From NCBI GenBank assembly GCA_964405335.1, contig CAYONP010000027.1:1-59105 (forward strand): a stretch of DNA of 59,105 nt, given 5' to 3'. Below the pieces are notes generated by a model, which worked only from the letters and a program-made list of their open reading frames with translations, did no database searches and was not told the DNA's origin. This document shows, piece by piece, positions 41,874-49,640 of this stretch. Position 1 is the first letter of the stretch, and the number at the start of each line of letters is the position of its first letter. Position numbers and translations under genes: made by a program. The DNA comes from CAYONP01 sp964405335 (GTDB lineage Bacteria > Armatimonadota > UBA10988).

Positions 41874-42905
41874 GTGGCCACCGAGCCAAGTGGCGCCGCG
41901 ACCAAGCCGAAGCGCCCGCTGCGTACATGCCTCGTACGGATCGTTGTTGTCGCCGGCCTTGCGGCGGCTGGCGTCTTTGTCCTTTACTGGTTGCCAGCCC
42001 AGAGAGAGCGTCGGTTCCTTTATGCCGAGGCAAAGTACCGCCTCGATGGGCCCGCCGCCCTTGGCGCCGACCTTAGCCCGACCGAGCAGATAGAATGGCG
42101 TGGCGTCGTCACCGCGGAAATGCGGATCACTGACAATCAAATTGATGAGCTACTGGCCGAAGGCGATGCCCGCGATTGGCCGACGACGCTGGATTTCGAT
42201 GCGGTGATGCCGTTGCCAGAAGCGGAAAGGCGTCGGGTGTATTACGCTTTCTTGTCCGCCAGAGAGGCCATCGAGCGAGAAGCTGATCGAGTACGGTCGC
42301 TAAGTCTGGATGGCCGCCTGTCTTTGGACTATGAACAACGCAGCACGTCGGAGTACATCGCCTGGGTGACCGACACTGAGGGCCTCAACGAACGCCTCCT
42401 CGGGCTGCTAAGACTAGAGGGTTCCATCAAGCAGTGGCGACTCGGCGACCGGTTAGGTCCCGAGCAGCGCCGTCGAATCTACGAAACCTGGCTTGCATCG
42501 ACAGCGAAGATCGAGGACCTGGCAGATCAGGCCTATGGAGTCGATGGGCACCTCGAGCTGAGGGCCACCTACGAGCGAGAAGCTCGCGACTACGCCATAG
42601 GTCAGCTTCAGGTCCTCTGGAACATCAGCTCCGACGAACTTTGGGACGTTATCGACGAAGGAACGGAGAAAGAGGACGCGAGGAAGGCAATCTACGCCGA
42701 ATACCGAACTGGCGAACGCGCTCTCCGGCACGAGGCGGAGCAACGATACGGACCGGAGTGGAGCCCGCTGCATGAGGCTCACCTCGATGGCGGGCTAGAC
42801 CGGCTGGCCAGTCTTATTGCGGAGAAGCACGATATCAACGCAACAGACCTTGGCGACATACTGCGCGAAGGCCAGTTGGTGGGATGGGGTAAGGATGCTG
42901 ACTGA
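41874..42905 (+). CDS. Membrane-anchored protein with four internal ~70-residue repeats
   Basis: 343 residues from GTG 41874 with GGAGAG six bases upstream. One membrane helix (19-39) is followed by four related units at about 47-102, 118-188, 198-265 and 269-338. Each starts with an arginine/aromatic turn (RRRVYYAF, RRRIYETW, RKAIYAEY), has an acidic helix, a Y/DG turn (SLDGRLSL, GVDGHLEL), and ends with I/L-x-E-G…W (LAEGDARDW, LRLEGSIKQW, LREGQLVGW). I do not know this repeat. GC content is visibly lower than in neighbours, as in the next gene, which suggests foreign origin. It sits just after hicBA. Confidence 0.7.
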   Translation: MATEPSGAATKPKRPLRTCLVRIVVVAGLAAAGVFVLYWLPAQRERRFLYAEAKYRLDGPAALGADLSPTEQIEWRGVVTAEMRITDNQIDELLAEGDARDWPTTLDFDAVMPLPEAERRRVYYAFLSAREAIEREADRVRSLSLDGRLSLDYEQRSTSEYIAWVTDTEGLNERLLGLLRLEGSIKQWRLGDRLGPEQRRRIYETWLASTAKIEDLADQAYGVDGHLELRATYEREARDYAIGQLQVLWNISSDELWDVIDEGTEKEDARKAIYAEYRTGERALRHEAEQRYGPEWSPLHEAHLDGGLDRLASLIAEKHDINATDLGDILREGQLVGWGKDAD

Positions 42906-42941
42906 CTGCGGTTGGACGAACAGCCGGTGGAGGGGGTAGCG

Positions 42942-43832
42942 TTGTCGGCCGACGCAGTCCAGGCCTCGCGGCCTCGCAAGCCCAGATCGTGCGCGCACCG
43001 GGCCGCCCTGTTGTGCCTAATCGCCGGATGCCTCTTTGCTGCATACAAGGCCACCTCTCGATACCTGGAGCGAGGACTGAAAGGCGCTGCCGGCGGTGAT
43101 GGTCCGGAGTGGCGACCGATGTCGGCAGAGGCTTTTCTTGCCGACGTCGACCCGTTTGCTGCCAGCCGCAGTGAGCGGTTGAGCATGTGGGAGCGGCACG
43201 TCGGGCAAGCGCTCGACGAGGCAGCAAGCGACCTCGCGGAATGGCTGGAACCGCTTTCGGTCACGTCTGCGACATCCCAATGGCAAACGGCGACTGATGG
43301 CGAGTTGGCAGAGCTGAGGGTCGTGGCGTTGATCACCACGCCGCCTCGCCGCAGGTGGACCGAAGCTCGGGTCCAAGCTGTTGGGCTGTGGATCGGCGAC
43401 TACGTCGAGGCCAACTGCCCAGACCCGCAGTTTGGCTGGGAACTGACGCTGCATTGCGATGACCCCTCCTATCCGCGGGAGAGTGGAGAAGCGGCACTGC
43501 GCATCGCGTCGGGCGCCTACCGGGCAGGCGAGTACGGCAAGCGCAACACGCAGCGCTCTGGAGTCCGAACCGTTGCAGAACCTGACCCTCACGAGATCGC
43601 CGATGCCCTGGAGGCAAAGCGAGCCGGTAAGCTGCGGGAGGCCGCTACGCGACTCGAGGCCTATCTGCGGTCGAACCCAGACAGCACGCGGGCACACGAG
43701 GTGTTGGCGTGGACTTTGGCCGCGATGAAGGACAGCGCAAACGCCTCAGTGCACTTTCGCAGGGTCACTGAGCTTGCACCTGGCACGGAGCAAGCCGAGC
43801 AGGCACAGCGAGCGCTCGAGCGGCTCCGCTAG
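42942..43832 (+). CDS. Membrane-anchored protein with C-terminal TPR-like repeats
   Basis: 296 residues from TTG 42942, chosen because GGAGGGGG lies five bases upstream; a TTG at 42912 is the alternative. A membrane helix (AALLCLIAGCLFAAYK) is followed by a soluble region of unknown fold and, at about 215-290, two TPR-like helix pairs (AKRAGKLREAATRLEAYLRS; HEVLAWTLAAMKDSANASVH). It starts 36 bp after the repeat-protein gene, shares its lower GC and its architecture (short basic N-tail, one helix, soluble domain), so the two probably act together. No function can be assigned. Confidence 0.65.
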   Translation: MSADAVQASRPRKPRSCAHRAALLCLIAGCLFAAYKATSRYLERGLKGAAGGDGPEWRPMSAEAFLADVDPFAASRSERLSMWERHVGQALDEAASDLAEWLEPLSVTSATSQWQTATDGELAELRVVALITTPPRRRWTEARVQAVGLWIGDYVEANCPDPQFGWELTLHCDDPSYPRESGEAALRIASGAYRAGEYGKRNTQRSGVRTVAEPDPHEIADALEAKRAGKLREAATRLEAYLRSNPDSTRAHEVLAWTLAAMKDSANASVHFRRVTELAPGTEQAEQAQRALERLR

Positions 43833-43954
43833 CCTCCGACCAGCCCGAGAGCGCGCGGATTGCCCAATGCCAGACGCACCGCCGCATTCCCCGCTGACAG
43901 ATCCCGACCTTTGCCGTATCGTACGCCCTGACGATAGGTCTACCGAGACGTGCC

Positions 43955-45172
43955 ATGGCTGCTTACACCGTCCGTGCCGCGCGGTGCGACCACCGTGCCG
44001 ACCAGGCCGACATCGACGCCGCGCTGCGGCGCATCACCGCGCCGCTTGAACGCGCCTGGCAGCGCATCGAGGCCGCCGCGACCGTCGGCCTCAAGGTCAA
44101 CCTGGTCTGGCCGCCCGAGAAGATCCGACGCACCGCCGAGCGGCACCAGGAGCTGGTCGACCCGGCGGTCTTCCGCGGCGTGCTGAAACTGCTCCGCGAA
44201 CACACCTCGGCCCGGCTGGTGGTCTGCGACACGACCCTGATGCACGGCGAAGAGCGCGGGCGCGACGTTCACTTCCGCCCGCTGCTCGACGAGTTCGGCG
44301 CCGAGTATGTCGAGTGCAACGACGAACCGTCGGCCGCCTATGACCTGCCTGACGGCCTGATGTTCGGACGCTACTTGCTGCATCCGATCTTCCGCGACAT
44401 CGACGCCATGGTCAGCGTGGCCACGCTCAAGTCGCACAACTTCATGGGCGTTACCCTGACGACCAAGAACCTGTTCGGCCTGCCGCCGATTCATCCGAAC
44501 AACCGCAACCGGACCTACTTCCACCACATCATCCGCCTGCCCTATGTGCTGGCCGACCTGCACCGGTTGCTTGACCCGGCGTTGTGCCTAGTTGACGGGT
44601 TGGTCGGGCAGTCGAAGCGCGAGTGGGGCGGTGAGGCGCGCATCTCCGACACGCTGCTGGCCGGCGATCACTCCATCGCGACCGACCTGTGCGGCGCCTG
44701 GCTAATGGGTCACGACCCCTACGGCGACTGGCCGCACCCGCCCTACCGCCGCGACCGGAGCCACCTCAAGGTGGCCGTCGAAGCGGGCTGGGGCCCCGGC
44801 TCGCTGGACGAGGTCGACTTCGCGCACGACCTGGAGCGCCCGGTTGGCGAGTACGATTCGGACGAGGTCGACGCGCCCGAGACGGTGGCCGGCTGGCGTC
44901 GCAGCATGTGCGAGCAGGCGCTGCATTTCCTCGATCATCGCGAGCAGTATTTGTCCGAGTATGCCAATCAGTACATCTATCTACAAGATGGCGAGGTGCT
45001 CTGGCACGATGCGTATCCGCCGCGCGGATGGTTCAGCCGGCGCGAGCTGGCCGGGGCGAAGAGGGGTGTGGCCATCTGGCTGAAGTACGCCGACCCGGCC
45101 GAGTGGGAGCAGGAGCGGTTCGACGTCTACGCGCGGGAGTTGGCGAAGATGGAGGGGGTGTTGGTTGCGTGA
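43955..45172 (+). CDS. DUF362 domain protein
   Basis: 405 residues from ATG 43955. VGLKVNLVWPPEK near residue 45, ARLVVCDTTLM near 90, and MVSVATLKSHNFMGVTLTTK then NLFGLPPIHPN near 155-175 are the DUF362 pattern. DUF362 proteins sometimes carry iron-sulphur domains; no cysteine cluster of that type is seen here. Function unknown. A weak promoter (TTGCCG at 43912, 17-bp spacer, TAGGTC at 43935) precedes it. It has the high GC of the core genome, unlike the two genes before it. Confidence 0.8.
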   Translation: MAAYTVRAARCDHRADQADIDAALRRITAPLERAWQRIEAAATVGLKVNLVWPPEKIRRTAERHQELVDPAVFRGVLKLLREHTSARLVVCDTTLMHGEERGRDVHFRPLLDEFGAEYVECNDEPSAAYDLPDGLMFGRYLLHPIFRDIDAMVSVATLKSHNFMGVTLTTKNLFGLPPIHPNNRNRTYFHHIIRLPYVLADLHRLLDPALCLVDGLVGQSKREWGGEARISDTLLAGDHSIATDLCGAWLMGHDPYGDWPHPPYRRDRSHLKVAVEAGWGPGSLDEVDFAHDLERPVGEYDSDEVDAPETVAGWRRSMCEQALHFLDHREQYLSEYANQYIYLQDGEVLWHDAYPPRGWFSRRELAGAKRGVAIWLKYADPAEWEQERFDVYARELAKMEGVLVA

Positions 45173-45244
45173 GTTGAGGTAGCCCGGCGGTCGGCCAGCC
45201 GCGGGAGGGGCTAGATTGGAGCCGGGCTTTCATCGTCCTGAGCC

Positions 45245-46354
45245 TCAATCTCCGCGTTCCCACCTTTCCACGATGGAGAGGCTACGCAGCCGTAGCCGTT
45301 CTGGCAATGCCAGCCAACCAACGTCATTGGATGTGGCCCGGAGGATCTCCTGCGCTGGACCAAGAAGCTGTCTAGCCAATGTGCAGAGTCTGGCTCGTCG
45401 ACTCCCAGACGATACGTGCCGCGGCACGACTATGTAGCTAATCCCTACAATCGGGTAAGCCGTCTCGCCTGCTGTGTTAATGGTCGACGCGTCGGGTTCC
45501 CGCTCGATCCGCGATTCTAGTGAACGGAGGGCGGCATAGCCGGATTCAGCGGACGCAGCCACATCTCGACCGTTAGCGTTGCGGATGAGGCACTCGTTGG
45601 GCCGTTGCGGCCACCGCCCCGGTACCAGCGAGCCCTCAGACTCCGCCACGATGTCGCCTGACAAAAACAGCGAACGCTCGCGCCCACAAGGCCAGACGGG
45701 GCGCGGCGATGAGCCAACTGCCTCTCGCCAGCGATGGCTCGCGACGGCAAGGTAGCTGGCGAAGAGGAGCGTTTCCGCCGACCACCGGTTCTCGCCAGGT
45801 CGGACTCTGGTGTACCGCAGCGGTCTGACCACGCAGTCAGGCAGCTTCAAGGTCGGGTTCAGGCGTTTGATTGCGGGGTCACTCCAGCGCCGGATCTCGC
45901 CGACGTAGATGGCGGCGAGCACGTCGCTCGACAGCACCAACTGGGAGCCAACACCGGGGACGCTGTGGCGGATGCTGACCATCCATCCAGCGATCGGAAT
46001 CTCGAGCGTACTGTCTGGTGCAAGATCAGCCGCGCCCGGCCAGTATTGCACGGGCATGTCGACGCACGCGAAGTCGAGGGATCCAGAACCGAACACCTCC
46101 AACGCAGCATCCGAACCGACGTAATCATACCGGATGGCAACAACCGGCTCACCGTCCACGCCCTCCATCAGCTCACGATCGTCGAACAGAGGAGCCCCGG
46201 CTCCGATAAGGACCCGCTCCTCATCCACGTCAGGTCGCGCTTTCGGCTGGGTAGACCTGCATCCCAGCAGACTCGCTAGCAGCACCGCCGTAACGGTGCG
46301 GCAGACCCGCCGCGGCTTCGGAGAGACTCGGTCGCCGTCTTCTGGATCACTCAT
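45245..46354 (-). CDS. PstS-like substrate-binding lipoprotein
   Basis: 369 residues from ATG 46354. A 20-residue hydrophilic leader precedes the hydrophobic segment and lipobox LLGC (C32). VLIGAGAPLFDD, then RYDYVGSDAALEVFGSGSLD then FACVDMPVQ, then LSSDVLAAIYVGEIRRWSDP then AIKRLNPTLKLPD follow the order of phosphate-binding PstS proteins (the motif is usually ASD where CVD stands here). No PstCAB transporter is adjacent, so phosphate uptake is not assured; isolated PstS-like lipoproteins also serve as sensors or adhesins. It is the last gene of the minus-strand RHS region. Confidence 0.75.
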   Translation of the reverse strand: MSDPEDGDRVSPKPRRVCRTVTAVLLASLLGCRSTQPKARPDVDEERVLIGAGAPLFDDRELMEGVDGEPVVAIRYDYVGSDAALEVFGSGSLDFACVDMPVQYWPGAADLAPDSTLEIPIAGWMVSIRHSVPGVGSQLVLSSDVLAAIYVGEIRRWSDPAIKRLNPTLKLPDCVVRPLRYTRVRPGENRWSAETLLFASYLAVASHRWREAVGSSPRPVWPCGRERSLFLSGDIVAESEGSLVPGRWPQRPNECLIRNANGRDVAASAESGYAALRSLESRIEREPDASTINTAGETAYPIVGISYIVVPRHVSSGSRRARLCTLARQLLGPAQEILRATSNDVGWLALPERLRLRSLSIVERWERGD

Positions 46355-46458
46355 CCGAACCTCACCGCACGCCTGAGCGGGGGACGTCCGTCTGGTGCCC
46401 ACTTGGGCACTTGAAGCCCTCTGCACGTGCACTCCCCGCGCGGTCCATACAGTCATAG

Positions 46459-46974
46459 TCACCATTGGGAGGTCGGATCGGGAAGTGACTGCCGAGAACT
46501 CGCCTGGCTGCCAGTTTCCCTGCCCCCGACCGGGGCGATTGATTGCACATGCGTACGCAGCCCCGTCGCGTCGCAAGCGCAGGTCTCGACCGTCTCGCCG
46601 TCGTCGTCCTCGACGAGGCGGTTCTCGCCATCCCAAGTGAAGTTGAGTTCCCCCGCCACGCTCTGCTCGCCGACCGTGTTGCCGACGGGATCGTAACTGA
46701 ACGTCGTCACCGCCTCGCCCACCTGCGTCGTCAGCAGCTCGCTGGCGGGGTTGTAGGTGTAGGTCGTCAACGTACCGTCGGCTTGCATCTGGGTCAGCCG
46801 GTTCCCGGGCCCATCGTACGTGAACGTACAGGCATAGGCGCCGGTTCCCGAGCGGTGTTCCGCGACGAAGTGGACCCACGACGCAGCAACGCGCGATCCG
46901 GCGTTGAGCCGCACAGCGGCACTCACGGCTAGAAGCGACGCCGCCAAGCCGTTTCGGCCCGCGCGAGCGGCCAC
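46459..46974 (-). pseudogene. RHS/YD-repeat fragment
   Basis: 171 codons. The centre (GTGAYACTFTYDGPGNRLTQ; YTYNPASELLTTQVGEAVTT; ENRLVEDDDGETVET) is YD/RHS repeat sequence nearly the same as the fragment at 48397-48690. Both ends are unrelated: the N-terminus is not an RHS start and the C-terminus diverges after ATGLRTHVQS. It is best seen as a displaced orphan piece of the RHS gene upstream. Large YD-repeat shells normally exceed 1000 residues. Confidence 0.75.
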
Positions 46975-46995
46975 GCAGCTCGCAGGGCGACGGCT

Positions 46996-47415
46996 CTAGG
47001 GAGCGGACGGTTCGTCGTAGCTGGCTCCTCCCAGACTCTCCACCAATTCGCGCAGTCGCAGGTCAACCTCGGTCATCGTCCGGTTCGGCTCGACTCCATC
47101 CACGCCCATGATACCAACCCGTGTCTCACCCTCCTCCACGTACATGCGCACCGTGAGGCGCGACTCGCCGGTACCATCGTCGATCGAGAGCACAAGGCCG
47201 TCTGCGGTTGTGCCTACTCGCGCCCGAGTTCGTCCGGATTCATCGGTCAACGCGGCGTACGGACCAGCGGCCTGCGGTGCGCTCTGACCGAGGCCTGCCG
47301 GACGAGCAGGGCTACGTGCAGCGCGCGCCGTAGTGATTGCCACGATCACGGCAAGCGCCGCTAGAACCAGTGCGAGTACTGCCAAGCTCGACGTCCAGCG
47401 GTACTGGCGGTTCAT
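46996..47415 (-). CDS. Single-helix membrane protein, unknown; between RHS pieces
   Basis: 139 residues from ATG 47415 with an excellent site (AAAGGAGGG, eight bases upstream). One membrane helix (SLAVLALVLAALAVIVAITT) then a beta-rich domain (ALTDESGRTRARVGTTADGL; SRLTVRMYVEEGETRVGIMG) and a helical end. It starts 20 bp after the stop of the RHS tip and lies before the orphan RHS piece, the position where immunity genes are found in RHS loci. That role is inferred from position only; the strand pattern DE-x-G-x-x-RA also occurs in unrelated proteins. Confidence 0.65.
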   Translation of the reverse strand: MNRQYRWTSSLAVLALVLAALAVIVAITTARAARSPARPAGLGQSAPQAAGPYAALTDESGRTRARVGTTADGLVLSIDDGTGESRLTVRMYVEEGETRVGIMGVDGVEPNRTMTEVDLRLRELVESLGGASYDEPSAP

Positions 47416-47434
47416 TCAGCTTACCCTCCTTTCA

Positions 47435-48718
47435 TCAGAAGACCGATAGATCATGGTGCAGGCACTCACTATGCCGGTCCCAGCACTCCTTCTGGAGTGG
47501 CCACAACTGGCCAAACCGATCCTCTGAGTCAGCATCGACAAGACCGTAGTGTTGCTCACAATCACGCCGGCAGTCATGGCAGTAGAAGTACATCCTGCAC
47601 CCGCTACCCGCGCTGGAGCGGTAGTACCGCCATGGATCTCGGCTGCAGATGAAGTAAGGCGGCCTGCGGGCACATGCTCGCCGCTTCTCTGCCCGCTTGC
47701 GCCGCTGACAGTCCGCTTCTCCCCACAGACCAAACACCGGACACAAGGCGCACACAAAGCCGCTCCACACTCCTATCAGACAGGCCACCTGACAGGCCAG
47801 CTCTGTCTGGGCTCCCTCGAGTTGGCACGCCGCCAACTCCGACACAGATAGGCTTTGCAACCCAAGCGGATCGGCACGCGCAATCGGGTTGCCGGTGCCG
47901 TACTGGTACCGACCCTCGACGATGCAAGCGGCGTGTCGATGTGGGGCGACGGCCTGCAGAGCGTGCGACCGCGCCCAGCCCGTGAGCAGGCGGTGCTCGA
48001 GCGGATCCCGCGACATCCACCTCCCCACCCCCACCGCATACCATCTAGCCCGCCCCTACAACCTCGCGGCCAAGTCGCGATAATACCCCACCCGCCCCCC
48101 AAACCGCAACGGATTCACCGTCGAACCCGTAGCGACCTGCTCCACCCCAAACGCCTCATACAAATACCGATCGGTAATCCCACCACCATTGAACAACGCC
48201 CGCGTGTTGGCGCTCAGGTCGAAGGCGTAGTAACTGGACGTGGCACCGCGGCGTTGGCTCGACAGACCGCCCCATACGCCGGGGTAGTCTGTGTACTGCG
48301 CGAGTCTGGCGAGCGTGTCGTCCAGCTCGGCCAGCAGGATGACGCGGTCCCAGACGAAGTGCGTGGTCGACCCGCCGGCGGTCTTCTGCCGGCGCAGGCC
48401 CGTCGCATCGTAAGCGCTGGTCTCGACCGTCTCGCCGTCATCCACCTCGACCAGGCGGTTCTCGGCGTCCCAGGTGAAGTTGGTTTCGCTCGCCTCGGTT
48501 TGCTCGCCGACCGTGTTGCCAACGGGATCGTAACTGAACGTCGTCACCGCCTCGCCCACCTGCGCCGTCAGCAGCTCGCTGGCGGTGTCGTAGGTGTAGC
48601 TGGTGATCTCGCCCGCGGCGGTCATCTGGTTCAGCCGGTTACCCGCCCCATCGTACGTGAACGTGCAGGCGTACGCGCCGGTTCCGGGCGGTGACCGGCA
48701 CGCTGTCGCTGATTCGGA
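47435..48718 (-). pseudogene. RHS C-terminal core plus cysteine-rich tip, with internal TAG
   Basis: One frame runs from 48718 (a TGA closes it upstream, four bases from the stop of the PP-loop gene) to 47435. It starts inside YD repeats (GTGAYACTFTYDGAGNRLNQ), passes through LRFGGRVGYYRDLAARL, then TAG at 48056-48058, then GRARWYAVGVGRWMSRDPLE and YQYGTGNPIARADPLGLQ, the conserved border of RHS proteins. Family members have a tyrosine where the TAG stands. Beyond the border is a tip of about 130 residues with 14 cysteines (ICSRDPWRYYRSSAGSGC; YCHDCRRDCEQHY). Without its N-terminal shell and with a stop, the gene is a remnant. Confidence 0.75.
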
Positions 48719-48724
48719 TCAGAG

Positions 48725-49468
48725 TCATCGCCGAAACCGACGCTTGACCCACAGCATCGCCCCCACCATCCGCATCAGCAGCCGCGACGAGCGGGGTAGG
48801 CGGTGGCCCATGCCCTCGGCCACCGCGTAGCGGCAGGGCTGGCAGATGCCGCAGGGGCGGCCGGCGCGGGGTGAGTGGCAGAACCAGGTCAGCTCCATGA
48901 CCTCCGTCAGCCCGCGGGCGGCGGCCCAGGCGGCCATGTCGGGCTTGGTCCGCTCGAAGATGGGGAAGGAGAACGCCCGCAGCGGCGCGCAGAGCGGCGA
49001 GGCGTCGTGGCGCACGCGCCAGGCGCCCGTCTCGTCGCGAACGACCTCTGCTGAGATCAGCCGGTGAAGCTGATCGTCACGGTGGACCGCCAGCTCCAGC
49101 CCGTCGAGGCCGTGCTGCCGCGCCAGGCGGACCAGCCAACTGTATTGCGAGCCGAGGTGCAGCGCCGCGCGCGCGCCGGCCAGCCAGGCGGTCACCTCGG
49201 GGTCGTCGGCGAGTTCGTGCTTGGCGAAGTAGCGCGTCGGCAAGATGGGCGGCAGGTCGCCGCGCTGGGCGACGGCGCGGCGGATACGGCCCATCGCCGC
49301 GAGCTCGTGCGGGATGGACTGTCGTCCCGCGTCGAGCACGTAGTGGGGCTCGACCGGCCGGCCCTCGTCGAGCAGGCAGTGCAGCAGGCGGAAGGTGGAG
49401 TCCCAGCCGCCGGTCCAGAGCAGCTTGGCCGGCGCATCGATCGAGCGAGGCGTCGCGCGGCCCTGCAT
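48725..49468 (-). CDS. QueC-like PP-loop ATPase
   Basis: 247 residues from ATG 49468; GTG 49507 would add 13. The PP-loop is KLLWTGGWDSTFRLLHCLLD, and a zinc-type cysteine cluster CHSPRAGRPCGICQPC stands near the C-terminus, as in 7-cyano-7-deazaguanine synthase (QueC). Sequence between these is divergent and no queuosine or 7-deazapurine genes (queD, queE, queF, dpd) are adjacent. It may make a 7-deazaguanine precursor, or be an amidating or thiolating enzyme that reuses the fold. The last residues are basic and hydrophobic (RMVGAMLWVKRRFRR), hinting at membrane contact. Confidence 0.75.
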   Translation of the reverse strand: MQGRATPRSIDAPAKLLWTGGWDSTFRLLHCLLDEGRPVEPHYVLDAGRQSIPHELAAMGRIRRAVAQRGDLPPILPTRYFAKHELADDPEVTAWLAGARAALHLGSQYSWLVRLARQHGLDGLELAVHRDDQLHRLISAEVVRDETGAWRVRHDASPLCAPLRAFSFPIFERTKPDMAAWAAARGLTEVMELTWFCHSPRAGRPCGICQPCRYAVAEGMGHRLPRSSRLLMRMVGAMLWVKRRFRR

Positions 49469-49640
49469 CTCGCCGCTCGAGCCGGTATGGACCACCACGC
49501 TGAGCACCTTCCGAATCGCTGCCGCCGGCCAGGAACCGGTTGGCGGTGACCGCGGAGGTACCGCAGCTCGGCTTGCCGAACAAGACGGTGATGCGCGGCG
49601 TGCGGGTCGTCAAGGGCGGGGGCGCGGGGAGTTGGTCGGC

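Noticed and set aside
46996..47415. Firm assignment as an RHS immunity protein
   Set aside because: Only its position supports this. The beta-strand pattern also occurs in unrelated membrane proteins, so it is listed as unknown.
11549..48058. Reassignment of TAG to a sense codon (two in-frame TAGs, at 11549 and 48056, inside otherwise conserved frames)
   Set aside because: Many intact genes of the window end with TAG exactly at the family C-terminus (for example 12460, 15536, 17231), and the two sites would require different amino acids (lysine-like and tyrosine). Independent nonsense mutations fit better.
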